Assembly: GCF_017301735.1 (NCBI RefSeq)
Contig: NZ_CP071090.1
Span: forward strand, 7,864,001-7,928,000
Length of the DNA: 64,000 nt
Direction: 5' to 3'
Source: Pyxidicoccus parkwaysis
GTDB lineage: Bacteria; Myxococcota; Myxococcia; Myxococcales; Myxococcaceae
Position numbers and translations under genes: made by a program. This document shows, in pieces, positions 33,315 to 42,072 of the stretch (positions are counted from its first letter, which is position 1; every line of letters starts with the position of its first letter). The notes beneath the pieces were generated by a model. It was not told the origin of the DNA. It saw only the letters and a program-made list of their open reading frames with translations, and searched no databases.

Positions 33315-36062
33315 TCAGAGCTCGCCCGTCACCTTCAGGAAGAGGGCCCGGCCGGGCCGCTGCACTCCGAAGAAGTCGTAGACCGCCGCGTCGGTGACGT
33401 TCTGCATCTCCAGGGTGCTCGTCACCCGCGCGTCGTGGTTCATGCTCCACGAGAGGCCCAGGTTGTGCGTGAGCTGCGAGTCCACGACCTGCTTGAACTC
33501 GCGCAGGCCCTGGCCCTCCCAGCCCCGGTAGAACGAGTGGACGTAGCGGCCCGTGTAGAAGGGCTCCAGCGTGTCGTCACGGCCGGGCAGGCCCGCGAGG
33601 CGGACGCGCGCGCCCCAGCTCCCGAAGAGCCAGGGGCGGTTCGGGATGCGGTCGCCCTCGAAGTCGCCGAAGATGCCTTCGCTCGACGCGTTGCGGACGT
33701 CCTGGAACGTCACCATTGCATCCAGGCTCAGCAGGCGTCCCGGGGAGCTCCACGAGACGGCGTTCTCGACGCCCACCGAACGCGCGCGGTAGACGTTCTG
33801 GTAGGTGAAGTAGCGCTCATTGCCGAGCAGCACGATGAGGCGGCTGCTGTCGCGCCAGAAGGCGTTGACATCGACGGTGAAGTCGCCCAGCGCGGCGCGG
33901 CGCAGCTCCAGCCGTGGGCCGAGGTTGGCGTTGTGGCTCACCTCGGGCTCGAGCTCCAGGCTCGGCGAGACGAGCACCCCGTTGCCGAAGACCTCGTCGG
34001 GGCGCGGCAGGCGCGTGGCGTACTCGTATGACGCCTTGGCGTAGAGCCACTCGGTGAGCCGGATGCGGATGCCATCGCCCACGCCGACGGAGGAGGAGCC
34101 CCGCGAGAGCGGACGGAAGATGTTGCCCGGGAGCGCCTCCTCACTGGACGTGCGGTAGACGTAGGCCTTCACGAAGAGGCTGTTCTGGATGCGGTAGTCG
34201 GTGCCGCGCCGCCGCTCCTCCAGCACGTCTGAGGCCCCGGAGACCGGGAGCGCGTTGAGCTCGTACTCGAGCCCGCCCACGAAGGTGAAGAGCTTGCGCC
34301 GCGCGGTGAGTGGGTCGCGAGCGGAGGGGTCGGCCTGGAGGTGCTCGTCACCCGTCCGCGACACGTGCGTCGGCGACAGCGCGAGCCGCAGCACGTGCTC
34401 GGCGTGGGGTGCCCACTCCAGCGAAACGCGGCCCAGCGCGCTGTCCTCCCAGAGCGTCTGGTCGGTCGGCCGGCCCTGGGTCTCCCCATCCACGACCCGC
34501 TCACGGATGCGGTTGCCGAACCAGTCGTAGACCCACTCGCCACGGTCCACGAAGTCGATGGTGCGCCGCGCGACGTTGCCGAGCACCGACAATTCGAGGT
34601 TGGGAGCCAGGGGCTGCTCGTACCGCGCCGTGGCTCCGATGACGCCCTCCCCGTAGGTGGCCTCGCCGTACGGGACGGTCATCACGATGTTGTGCTGGAT
34701 GTCCTTGTCGAAGGTCGACGCGAAGGCGCGGAGCAGGAGCTTGCTCGCCCAGGGCCGCTCGACGAATCCCAGCTCCACCGCGCCGCCGAACGCACCGTAC
34801 CCATCATGGAAGCGAGGGATGGTGACGGCCTGGGGTTGCCCCTGCGCGTCCGGGGCCTCGACGCTGATGCGGTAGTTGTTGCGGGCGGAGTCGAAGAAGG
34901 CCTCGCCGCCGGCCACGAAGCCGGTGGACTCGTGGCGGTAGTGCCCGTTGAGCGACACCCGATGCGTGCCGAAGGAGCCGAACTGGTAGCTCGCGCCCAG
35001 CCGCGTCTGGTGGCTCTGGTCCGTGACGAGGTTGACGGCCCCGCCGAGCGCATCCGCGCCGAAGCGGATGGGCACGACGCCGCGGAAGATTTCCACGCGG
35101 TCGACGAGGTTCACCGGCACGTTGGAGAAGCCGAACGTGTACCCCGCCATCTCCAGCGGCACGCCGTCGAGGAAGAAGCGAATCTGGTCGTCGTAGAGGC
35201 CGTTGAGCGAGAACCGCGCACCGCTGCCGAGACCGCCCGAGCGGCGCACGGACACGCCCTGGGAGCGTGCGACGACCTCACCCAGGTCGGCGCTCTGCTC
35301 TCGTGCCCGGCGCAGGTCGACCACGTTCACCGCCTCGGCGGATTCCTGCCGCTGGCGTGCCTCGGAGGGAGTGCCACGCACCGTCACCTCGACGGGCTGG
35401 GGCGCGGCGGGCGCGGGCTCGGCGGGAAGTCGCAGCTCGGCGAGGGCCTCACCTCCCGCCTGCACGTCCACGTCTCCCTGCACCGTGCCCGCGCTGCTGG
35501 ACGCTTGCAGCCGGTAGTGTCCCGGCGCGACGTCCTCGAACCGCGCACGGCCCTCGGCGTCCGTCGCCGCGCGTGCCGTCGCCTGGTCCGGCCCCGTCAG
35601 TGAGACTTCGATGGCCGCACCCGGAGCGCCGCTCGCGGTGAACACCTGCGTGGCCACGCTTCCCGTGGTCGGCTCGGGCGGAAGGAGGAACGCCATGCGG
35701 TAGAGGATGCGGGCGGCGATGGGCTGCCCGTCCCGGCGCGCCGGGTTGAAGCGCAGGCGCAGGGCGGCCTCGCGCGCTGCTTCATCCAGCGAATTGCCGA
35801 GCGCATCGGTGACTTCCGCCGCGGTGACCTGCCCTTCCGCGTCGATGCTCAACCGCAGCACCACCTCGCCTTCCAGGCGCTGCGCACGGGCATCTTCTGG
35901 ATAGGCGGGCTCGACGGACTCGATGAGCGTCGGAGGCTCGAGCCCCATGGCGGGTGTCGCTCCCGGGGCCTGCTGCGCATGGGCACTGAAGCCCAGGCCC
36001 ACCACGGCGACGAGGACGAGGACCTGGAGCCCAGGGCCGAGACGACGGCTCCCCTCAAACAT
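33315..36062 (-). CDS. TonB-dependent receptor with fused TonB C-terminal domain
   Basis: A 915-residue outer-membrane receptor. The signal peptide covers residues 1-30. A TonB-type C-terminal domain is fused at about 45-128 (PPTLIESVEPAYPEDARAQRLEGEVVLRL and RLRFNPARRDGQPI), then a carboxypeptidase-regulatory-like beta-sandwich (about 135-220). The plug domain starts with VNVVDLRRAREQSADLGEVVARSQGVSV (about 250-370), and a 22-strand barrel ends with the RALFLKVTGEL strand. I chose the start at 36062 for its signal peptide; no strong ribosome-binding site is visible. It would import a ferric siderophore or another TonB ligand. Confidence 0.88.
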   Translation of the reverse strand: MFEGSRRLGPGLQVLVLVAVVGLGFSAHAQQAPGATPAMGLEPPTLIESVEPAYPEDARAQRLEGEVVLRLSIDAEGQVTAAEVTDALGNSLDEAAREAALRLRFNPARRDGQPIAARILYRMAFLLPPEPTTGSVATQVFTASGAPGAAIEVSLTGPDQATARAATDAEGRARFEDVAPGHYRLQASSSAGTVQGDVDVQAGGEALAELRLPAEPAPAAPQPVEVTVRGTPSEARQRQESAEAVNVVDLRRAREQSADLGEVVARSQGVSVRRSGGLGSGARFSLNGLYDDQIRFFLDGVPLEMAGYTFGFSNVPVNLVDRVEIFRGVVPIRFGADALGGAVNLVTDQSHQTRLGASYQFGSFGTHRVSLNGHYRHESTGFVAGGEAFFDSARNNYRISVEAPDAQGQPQAVTIPRFHDGYGAFGGAVELGFVERPWASKLLLRAFASTFDKDIQHNIVMTVPYGEATYGEGVIGATARYEQPLAPNLELSVLGNVARRTIDFVDRGEWVYDWFGNRIRERVVDGETQGRPTDQTLWEDSALGRVSLEWAPHAEHVLRLALSPTHVSRTGDEHLQADPSARDPLTARRKLFTFVGGLEYELNALPVSGASDVLEERRRGTDYRIQNSLFVKAYVYRTSSEEALPGNIFRPLSRGSSSVGVGDGIRIRLTEWLYAKASYEYATRLPRPDEVFGNGVLVSPSLELEPEVSHNANLGPRLELRRAALGDFTVDVNAFWRDSSRLIVLLGNERYFTYQNVYRARSVGVENAVSWSSPGRLLSLDAMVTFQDVRNASSEGIFGDFEGDRIPNRPWLFGSWGARVRLAGLPGRDDTLEPFYTGRYVHSFYRGWEGQGLREFKQVVDSQLTHNLGLSWSMNHDARVTSTLEMQNVTDAAVYDFFGVQRPGRALFLKVTGEL

Positions 36063-36267
36063 GCGAGGGACTCGCCACTTTGAAAGCCTGGCAGCGCGGA
36101 CCACGCCCGCGCGGGTCCGCTGGTGGTCGCCCGTATTAGAGAGGACCGGGAAGTCTGGAGCGCGCGACGGGGGTGACATGGCTCCCTGCACAGGGTGAAA
36201 GCGCGAGTAGTTCGCATTCTCGTCGCACGCGACGTTCGTACTGTCAAGAGAGGAACCGCCACACAGT

Positions 36268-36287
36268 TGCGCTGTAATGCGCTGTAA
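36268..36287 (+). repeat. Tandem perfect 10-bp repeat upstream of the receptor
   Basis: TGCGCTGTAA is repeated twice without spacing. It lies about 205 bp upstream of the receptor start. A direct repeat with one-turn spacing could be an activator site; no regulator can be assigned. Confidence 0.5.
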
Positions 36288-36344
36288 CGGAACCGATGTC
36301 GGCGGCCCGCTTTCGCAGAGCGAAACAGCAACGAGGTGACGAAA

Positions 36345-36379
36345 ACGAAAAGAGGCCGGGCCCCATGGGCTCCGGCCTC
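36345..36379 (-). terminator. Rho-independent terminator of the DNRLRE lipoprotein gene
   Basis: Read on the minus strand, an 8-bp stem GAGGCCGG / CCGGCCTC encloses a GC-rich loop and is followed by a T-rich run (TTTTCGTTTTCG). It lies just downstream of the gene ending at 36406. Confidence 0.8.
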
Positions 36380-36405
36380 CCGGTTACATCAGCAATCGCG
36401 CGGTG

Positions 36406-38421
36406 TTACGGCGCGAAGCGCAGGAAGAACACCTCGGAGGCCCCTCCAGGCGGGAGGTACTCCTGGTAGTTGACCGTCACGGGGTTGGCGGAATCGCCCA
36501 CCACCAGCGTGCCCCCATCCGCGGTGGATTTCAGGCCCAGCGAGGCCAGGTCGGCGTCCAGCACGCGCGACCAGAGATGCGCTCCCGTGGCGGTGAAGCG
36601 GGCCACGTAACGGTTGAACCCCGTCGGGTGCCCCAGCGGACCGCCACCCAGGTCCAGCGGGCCGGCGCCATACGCGGTGACCGCGATGTTCCCGGAGGCG
36701 TCGGTGTCGATGTCGCTGAAGGTCTCGTTCTCCTCCCCGCCGAAATGCCGCGCCCAGGTGTCGCCGCCGGACGCCGACAGCACGCCGAGGAGCCCGTCCT
36801 GCCAATGGATGCTGCCGTTGGACGGGCTGGTGAGCGTGGCCCCAGCGAAGGTGAAGGAGCCGGAGAAGGCGCCGCTGAACGCGACGGCTCCGCTCGGCAT
36901 GACACCGAGGGCGTTCACATCACCGGCCGCGCCATTGAAGGCGCGGGACCAGAGCAGCGAACCCTCCGGGCTGTAGGCGGCGACGAAGGGCGTCGAGCTG
37001 GCGGTGGCGCCCAGGCGGCCCGTTCCCGCGCTCCCGCCCACGAAGATGCGGCCGTCCGAATTCGTCAGGACGTCCGCGGGCACGGTGCTGTCACTCCAGG
37101 GGCTGGTGGTGCCCGCGGGCACGGCCAGCGACCACAGGTGGTCCCCCTCCCACGAGAACTTCGCGAGGAACATACCCTCCTGGGACAAAGTCTCTCCGGA
37201 GGTGAAGGTCTCTCCGCCCAGGTTCAGCTCGCCTACGAAGGCCCCGGCGACGATGAGGCTGCCATTGGCGTCGGTGGTCACCGCGCGGCCGCTGGCACTG
37301 AGCGCAGCCCCCTCACCGCCTGTTGGCACGAAGCCCCGGGCCCACACGAAGGTGCCATTCGGAGAGTACTTGGCGATGAAGGCCCCAACCGTGTCCTCAC
37401 CACCGTCGGCCCAGGGTAGAGGCCCGCCACCGAAGTCGGGTGCGCCCCGGTAGTTCCCCACCACCAGGATGTTTCCCAGCGGGGTGAGGGTGATGTCATT
37501 GACAGCGATATCCATGTAGAGCTCGTCGGGAACGTAGGCTCGCGACCACTGGTGTGCTCCGTCCGGTCCATACTTCGCCAGCACGAAGGAGTGGGGCGTG
37601 GTGAAGTCCTGGCCACCGAAGTTCCCCCGCTCGGTGAACCTCCCGACGGTGACGAAGCTGCCGTCGGGAGCCATGGCCAGACGGCCAGACACGGACTGAT
37701 GGTTCTCGCCGCCGCGCATCCGGGTCCACGAGACGTCACCTCCCGCACCCCGGCGCGTGCAGACGCTCTTCGCCACGGTGAGGGCGAGCTGCGGCATCAG
37801 GTGCGCCCGGCCGGACTCCGAGGAGAGGAAGTCCGCGCCATCGCCGCTCGTGGGCACCAGCACGAAGCCGTACGTGCCCGCCGTCTGCACCGCGGGCAGC
37901 ACGTCGTACTCCGCACGGGTACTGGTTTGGATGGCGCCCAAATCCCCCAGCTTCAGCCCACTGCCCCAGCCCGGGCGGTTGTTCCAGGTCAGCGTCTGCT
38001 CGCTCCACTCCGTACCCGTCTGGTAGAGCGCCGGGCCGTCGGTGGTGCCGTCAACGGCCAACAACTGGAGCTTCGCCCGGACGATGGTTCCCCCCTGGAG
38101 CTGGGCGTAGGTGACGTCGAACTTCAGGTAGACCTCTGATTGCGGGTCGCCATCCACGATGACCTTATCGAGCCCGCCGTACGTGGCGTCCGGCAGCGCC
38201 GCCGTCACGTAGGTGTCGTCGGTGGCGACGACCTCGAGGTCCTCCACCTGAACCACCGCCTCACACGAATCCAGCTCCGCTGTCTTCTCCGCCGTCTGCT
38301 CCGTCGGCGGCTGCTCGCCCTTTACCGCCTCGTCCGCTCCGCCGCAGTGGGTCAAGAGCATCAGCCCCGCCAGCCAGCCCGCCCCCGTGCGCATCCGCTG
38401 CCACACCTTCGTCCCCGACAT
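36406..38421 (-). CDS. DNRLRE-domain propeller lipoprotein
   Basis: A 671-residue lipoprotein (HCGGAD, lipid Cys26). Residues about 65-225 carry a DNRLRE/CBM96-like module (ATDDTYVTAALPDATYGGLDKVIVDGDPQSEVYLKFDV; TEWSEQTLTWNNRPGWGSG). A large beta-propeller of SBBP-like blades (about 250-670) follows, for example FVLAKYGPDGAHQWSRAYV and FIAKYSPNGTFVWARGFV. Such proteins bind polysaccharide at the surface. GGAGG eight bases before the ATG at 38421 supports the start. A hairpin terminator follows. Confidence 0.8.
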   Translation of the reverse strand: MSGTKVWQRMRTGAGWLAGLMLLTHCGGADEAVKGEQPPTEQTAEKTAELDSCEAVVQVEDLEVVATDDTYVTAALPDATYGGLDKVIVDGDPQSEVYLKFDVTYAQLQGGTIVRAKLQLLAVDGTTDGPALYQTGTEWSEQTLTWNNRPGWGSGLKLGDLGAIQTSTRAEYDVLPAVQTAGTYGFVLVPTSGDGADFLSSESGRAHLMPQLALTVAKSVCTRRGAGGDVSWTRMRGGENHQSVSGRLAMAPDGSFVTVGRFTERGNFGGQDFTTPHSFVLAKYGPDGAHQWSRAYVPDELYMDIAVNDITLTPLGNILVVGNYRGAPDFGGGPLPWADGGEDTVGAFIAKYSPNGTFVWARGFVPTGGEGAALSASGRAVTTDANGSLIVAGAFVGELNLGGETFTSGETLSQEGMFLAKFSWEGDHLWSLAVPAGTTSPWSDSTVPADVLTNSDGRIFVGGSAGTGRLGATASSTPFVAAYSPEGSLLWSRAFNGAAGDVNALGVMPSGAVAFSGAFSGSFTFAGATLTSPSNGSIHWQDGLLGVLSASGGDTWARHFGGEENETFSDIDTDASGNIAVTAYGAGPLDLGGGPLGHPTGFNRYVARFTATGAHLWSRVLDADLASLGLKSTADGGTLVVGDSANPVTVNYQEYLPPGGASEVFFLRFAP

Positions 38422-38611
38422 TTCCCAATCCTCCACCCTTTGCTACAGCATCTGGGTTGCGCCTTTCTCGAAGCCCTCGCTTCGGCGCACCCGATGCCCG
38501 GCAATTACAAACGTCGTGCCGGCGCCGGTGGCATGGATTGACCTGTGTCCGTGGCGCGACTCGTACGGAGTCGGACGTGGAGCCTGGTGACTCGCCGAGC
38601 AGGCGTGCCAC

Positions 38612-39004
38612 TCACTTTCCAGGGAAGGTGTCGTACTTCACGAGCCCGTCCGAGACCTCGTAGTAGTCGCCCTTGCTCGCCAGGTAGATATGGGCCTTCT
38701 CGCGGATGCCGGTGGGCTCGTCGAGCGAGCCGGCACACATCGATATCTTCGGGGCCGGAAGCTCGTCGAACAGCACGCTCGAACCGCACTCGACGCAGAA
38801 GCCGCGCTTCACCGTGGGGGAGACCTCGTGCCATTTGAGGCCGCGAGCCTCGGTGAGCCGGAATCCCTCGCGGTCCACCGCCGCGTAGGCGCCGACGTGC
38901 CCATGCCACCGACGGCACTTCGAGCAGTGGCAGTACGTCACCGCCGTCAACGGCGCGCTCACCTCGTACCGAATCGCTCCGCAGAAGCAGCCACCTGTGT
39001 TCAT
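38612..39004 (-). CDS. GFA family (glutathione-dependent formaldehyde-activating) protein
   Basis: A 130-residue zinc protein. It has the GFA/CENP-V cysteine pattern: Cys6 and Cys8 in GGCFCGA, CHCSKC at 25-30 and VECG at 70-74. It carries YEVSAPL and VKRGFCVECGSS signatures. The two zinc sites hold glutathione; the family adds or releases formaldehyde from the thiol, although many members have unknown substrates. The start is chosen at 39004. Divergent from the BlaI-type gene. Confidence 0.83.
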   Translation of the reverse strand: MNTGGCFCGAIRYEVSAPLTAVTYCHCSKCRRWHGHVGAYAAVDREGFRLTEARGLKWHEVSPTVKRGFCVECGSSVLFDELPAPKISMCAGSLDEPTGIREKAHIYLASKGDYYEVSDGLVKYDTFPGK

Positions 39005-39070
39005 GGCCCGCGTTACAGCACACCGGCGCGCGGCCACCAACCCTCCCCCGCTCCGGCGCCCCCCGTGTCC

Positions 39071-39122
39071 TTGACATGAGCGTTTACGCGCGTAATCTAC
39101 AAAAAGATTACGAGCGTAAACG
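39071..39122 (+). promoter_or_regulatory. Promoter and operator palindrome of the BlaI/M56 pair
   Basis: A -35 TTGACA (39071-39076) and -10-like TAATCT (39093-39098), 16 bp apart, overlap a large inverted repeat: CGTTTACGCGCGTAATCT (39081-39098), 6 bp, then AGATTACGAGCGTAAACG (39105-39122), with one mismatch over 18-bp arms. The repeat ends at the base just before the ATG at 39123, so a bound dimer would cover promoter and start. BlaI/MecI-type control is inferred. Confidence 0.75.
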
Positions 39123-39485
39123 ATGAAGATCAGCGAAGCCGAATCAATCGTGATGGAAGTGCTCTGGCGCCAGCACCCGCTGGCCGCCGAGGAGGTGGTG
39201 GCTGCGCTGGCCGAGGCCCAGCAATGGCAGGAAGCCACCATCAAGACGCTCCTCAACCGCCTGCTCAACAAGGGCGCGATTGCCGCGGAGAAGGAAGGCC
39301 GCCGCTATCTCTACACCCCGGTGCTCCGCCGTGAGGACTGGGTGCTGGAGGAGAGCCAGGGCCTGCTGGAGCGCCTGTTCGACGGCCGCGTCGCGCCGCT
39401 GGTCGCGCACTTCAGTCAGCATCGCAAGCTCAGCCGGAAGGACGTGGCCGAGCTGCGCAAGCTGCTCGAGGAGCTGGACAAATGA
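39123..39485 (+). CDS. BlaI/MecI/CopY-family repressor
   Basis: A 120-residue winged-helix repressor matching the BlaI/MecI/CopY family: MKISEAESIVMEVLWRQHPLAAEEVVAALAEAQQWQEATIKTLLNRLLNKGAIAAEKEGRRYLYTPVL. The C-terminal dimerisation helices RKDVAELRKLLEELDK hold no recognised protease sensor site. No clear ribosome-binding site is visible; the short leader would be about 18 bases. It overlaps the M56 gene by 4 bp (ATGA), so both are co-transcribed; it is likely removed from DNA when the M56 sensor is triggered. Confidence 0.85.
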   Translation: MKISEAESIVMEVLWRQHPLAAEEVVAALAEAQQWQEATIKTLLNRLLNKGAIAAEKEGRRYLYTPVLRREDWVLEESQGLLERLFDGRVAPLVAHFSQHRKLSRKDVAELRKLLEELDK

Positions 39486-40741
39486 CTGTCGCCGGAACAC
39501 TCCGCACGCTGCTGGAGACCACGCTGGCATCCAGCGCCGCCGTGTTGGCGGTCCTGGCGCTGCGCGGAGTCCTGCGCGCGGGGTTCGGTGCGCGGATTGC
39601 GTATGCCGCGTGGAGCCTCGTGCCTGCCACGCTGCTGGCCGTGCTGCTGCCCGCTGCAAGTGAGGAGGCGGCTCCGGCACCCGTCCTGGCGTTCATCGCT
39701 GAAGCACTGCCACGGACGCCCGCGAGCGAGGGTGGCCCCACGTTGGATACGGCGGCGTGGTGGCTTGCGGCCTGGCTGATGGGCGTGGTGGCCACGGGGT
39801 TGTGGTTCGCCGCGCGGCAACGCGGTTTCTCCCGCGCGCTGGGGCACGTACGTCCGCGCGATGACGGCATGCATCAGGCCGAGTCGGTCGCCGGCCTTCC
39901 CGCCGCAGTGGGCCTGTGGAGACCGCGCATCGTCGTCCCGGTGGACTTCGACGTGCGCTATTCCGAGGAGGAGCGTGTGCTGCTTCGTGAGCACGAGCAC
40001 CAGCACCTCGCTCATGGAGACCTGCGGCTCAACGGCCTCATGGCGCTGCTGCGCTGCGTGTTCTGGTTCAACCCGCTGCTGCACTTCGCCGCGCGGCACT
40101 TCCGCCAGGACCAGGAATTGGCCTGCGACCAGCGAGTGATGGCGCGCCACCCCGCATCACGCCGCGCCTACGGCGAGGCGATGTTGAAGACCCAGCTGGC
40201 CATGCAGCCGTGGCCGCTGGGGTGTCACTGGAACAGCAGTCACCCACTCAAGGAGAGAATCCTCATGCTCAAGCATCCCCTTCCCTCGTTCAGGCGCAGG
40301 CTGTCCGGCAGCGCGTGTGTGCTCGCCCTGACGCTCACCGGTGGTTATGCCGCATGGGCCGCGCAGCCGAACGAAGATGCCGCTGCCCAGCTCCCCGCGG
40401 GCAGCATCCACGTGAAGGCCGTGCTGCGGCTCAACGGCGGCGAGCCCAGGACCACGACGTTCGTGACGGAGCCGGGCGCGTCCATCTTGCTCACCGACTC
40501 CGCCGACGGCCACGAATGGGCTGTGGACGCGACCGTCAAGCAGGGCATGGGCAATCGGCCGGATGTACTGGTGCTCGAGGCGAGCATCAAGCGGGACGGC
40601 CAGGTCGTCGCGAAGCCAAGGCTTGGCGTGCTCAGCGGTCAGTCCGGCACGATTCGGACGAACAGCGACGAGCACGTGGACGGAAAGCCCGAGGCGTTCG
40701 AGCTGCAAGTCACGATGACCGCCGCTGAAGCCGGCACCTGA
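39482..40741 (+). CDS. M56 (BlaR1-like) peptidase without beta-lactam sensor domain
   Basis: A 419-residue membrane protease paired with the BlaI-type repressor (ATGA overlap). The N-terminal helices (residues about 15-60 and 93-110) flank the M56 domain with HEHQH at 171-175, in REHEHQHLAHGD, and the third ligand Glu212 in QELACD. After a last membrane helix (about 275-294) there is a 125-residue domain (VLRLNGGEPRTTTFVTEPGASIL) unlike the penicillin-binding sensor of BlaR1. The signal it senses is therefore not evident. It would cleave the repressor on signal. Confidence 0.83.
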   Translation: MTVAGTLRTLLETTLASSAAVLAVLALRGVLRAGFGARIAYAAWSLVPATLLAVLLPAASEEAAPAPVLAFIAEALPRTPASEGGPTLDTAAWWLAAWLMGVVATGLWFAARQRGFSRALGHVRPRDDGMHQAESVAGLPAAVGLWRPRIVVPVDFDVRYSEEERVLLREHEHQHLAHGDLRLNGLMALLRCVFWFNPLLHFAARHFRQDQELACDQRVMARHPASRRAYGEAMLKTQLAMQPWPLGCHWNSSHPLKERILMLKHPLPSFRRRLSGSACVLALTLTGGYAAWAAQPNEDAAAQLPAGSIHVKAVLRLNGGEPRTTTFVTEPGASILLTDSADGHEWAVDATVKQGMGNRPDVLVLEASIKRDGQVVAKPRLGVLSGQSGTIRTNSDEHVDGKPEAFELQVTMTAAEAGT

Positions 40742-40750
40742 CCCGCCCTG

Positions 40751-42058
40751 TCAGAAGCCGAACCCCACCGCCGCGCTGGTGACGAGCTTCCCCGTCTGCG
40801 GGTGACGCGACACCTCGAGGCCCACGGCCGGAATGGCCACATCGCGGACGTAGACCCGGATGCCCAGGCCAGGAGTGGCATACCGGGTCACCGAGTCCTT
40901 CCACTCCACCCGGCCGACATCCACGAAGGCATGCGCGGTGAGCGTCGCCATGCGGGGACTCCAGACAGGCACCTGGTACTCCAGCGTCGCCGAGCTCGAC
41001 GTCTCCGCCCACAGTGATTCGCTGGCGAAGCCCCGGCTCCCCGTGCGGCCTCCCAGCAGTTGCGCATCCAGGAACGGGTCCCCGCGAGTCTGTCCATGCA
41101 TGGCGGTCAGCGTCAGCGCATGGTCGCCCAGGACGGGCAGCGTGTAGCTCGCATACAGAGACACCTGACGCAGCTCGCGGGACGAGCCCAGGAAGTTCAA
41201 GCCCTCGCGATAGAGCGCCCGGACCACCAGTCCCTCGTTGAAATAGAAGTGGAAGTCCTGGCCCAGGTACTCCGCCGTGGCGCTCACCCCGTACACCTCG
41301 CCCCGCTGCGGTGCCGGTGCGCCCGCCTCCAGGGCCAGCGGCTTGTTGAGGAGGGTGAACCATCCCGCGCCGATGTTCAGCTCCGGCGTCACCTGGTAGC
41401 CGAGCGTGCCCCCGAAGTCGAAGCGCCGGTCGCTATACGCGTCCACCACGACGTCCTCGAGGCGCCGCTCGCGGTCCGTCTTGGAGAACGAAAACGAGGC
41501 GAGGCCCGTCCAGCGGCTGCCGCCGATGCCCGCATCCCGGTACATGGAGAACAGCGTGCCTCCGCGGTTGCCCCACATGCCGCCGCCCACCAGCGTCTTG
41601 TTGAGCCCGAACAGGTTGCTCTCGACGGCGAAGACACCGGCCTGCCACCGCCCTTCGCTGGAGGAGAAGACGGGAATGGGCAGCAGCGTCCAGCGCTCCT
41701 CCACCTCGACCTGGAGCCCGACGCCCGTGCCCTCGGGGCGCGTGAGCACCTCGACGCTCTTGAAGAGCTTCAGGTTGAGCAACCGACGCTTCAGCTCGGC
41801 GACATCACCGGTGGCGAGCACATCCCCCGGGGCCATGCGCATTGCCTGGAGGAGGACGGAGTCCCGTGTGCGCGTGTTGCCCCGCAGCTCGATGTACTCG
41901 ATGCGTCCCGTCAGCGGCACCGGCTCCGGCGCGGCGGCTTCGAGCCGCAAACCCTCAGGTGACGCCTCCGGTTTCGACGCCTGGGCCAGGGCCGCGCACG
42001 GGAGCCCCACGGCGTGCAGCACCGCGAGCAGTCGGAGGTGGCTCAGCGAAGCGTTCAT
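40751..42058 (-). CDS. Omp85/BamA-type outer-membrane barrel protein
   Basis: A 435-residue outer-membrane protein. The signal peptide (MNASLSHLRLLAVLHAVGLPCAALA) is followed by a POTRA-like domain (about 50-125: GRIEYIELRGNTRTRDSVLLQAMRMAPGDVLATGDVAELKRRLLNLKLFKSVEVL), then a barrel with the BamA/TamA surface-antigen signature (residues about 135-435, ending VTSAAVGFGF). It is fourth in the RND operon, 14 bp after TolC. A role as assembly or lipid-handling partner of the pump is inference. Confidence 0.82.
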   Translation of the reverse strand: MNASLSHLRLLAVLHAVGLPCAALAQASKPEASPEGLRLEAAAPEPVPLTGRIEYIELRGNTRTRDSVLLQAMRMAPGDVLATGDVAELKRRLLNLKLFKSVEVLTRPEGTGVGLQVEVEERWTLLPIPVFSSSEGRWQAGVFAVESNLFGLNKTLVGGGMWGNRGGTLFSMYRDAGIGGSRWTGLASFSFSKTDRERRLEDVVVDAYSDRRFDFGGTLGYQVTPELNIGAGWFTLLNKPLALEAGAPAPQRGEVYGVSATAEYLGQDFHFYFNEGLVVRALYREGLNFLGSSRELRQVSLYASYTLPVLGDHALTLTAMHGQTRGDPFLDAQLLGGRTGSRGFASESLWAETSSSATLEYQVPVWSPRMATLTAHAFVDVGRVEWKDSVTRYATPGLGIRVYVRDVAIPAVGLEVSRHPQTGKLVTSAAVGFGF

Positions 42059-42072
42059 GAAGGACTCGCTCC

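Larger units (their letters stand above)
36063..36405. other. 343-bp intergenic region: receptor promoter and terminator
   Basis: Between the TonB-dependent receptor (leftward) and the DNRLRE lipoprotein (also leftward). It contains the tandem 10-bp repeat at 36268-36287 and the terminator at about 36345-36379, listed separately. I saw no credible gene and no clean Fur box; GAG-N11-CTC pieces near 36209-36225 are too degenerate to call. Confidence 0.45.

Noticed and set aside
36200..36240. Fur box candidate upstream of the receptor
   Set aside because: Only GAG and CTC ends match; the core does not resemble GATAAT units.
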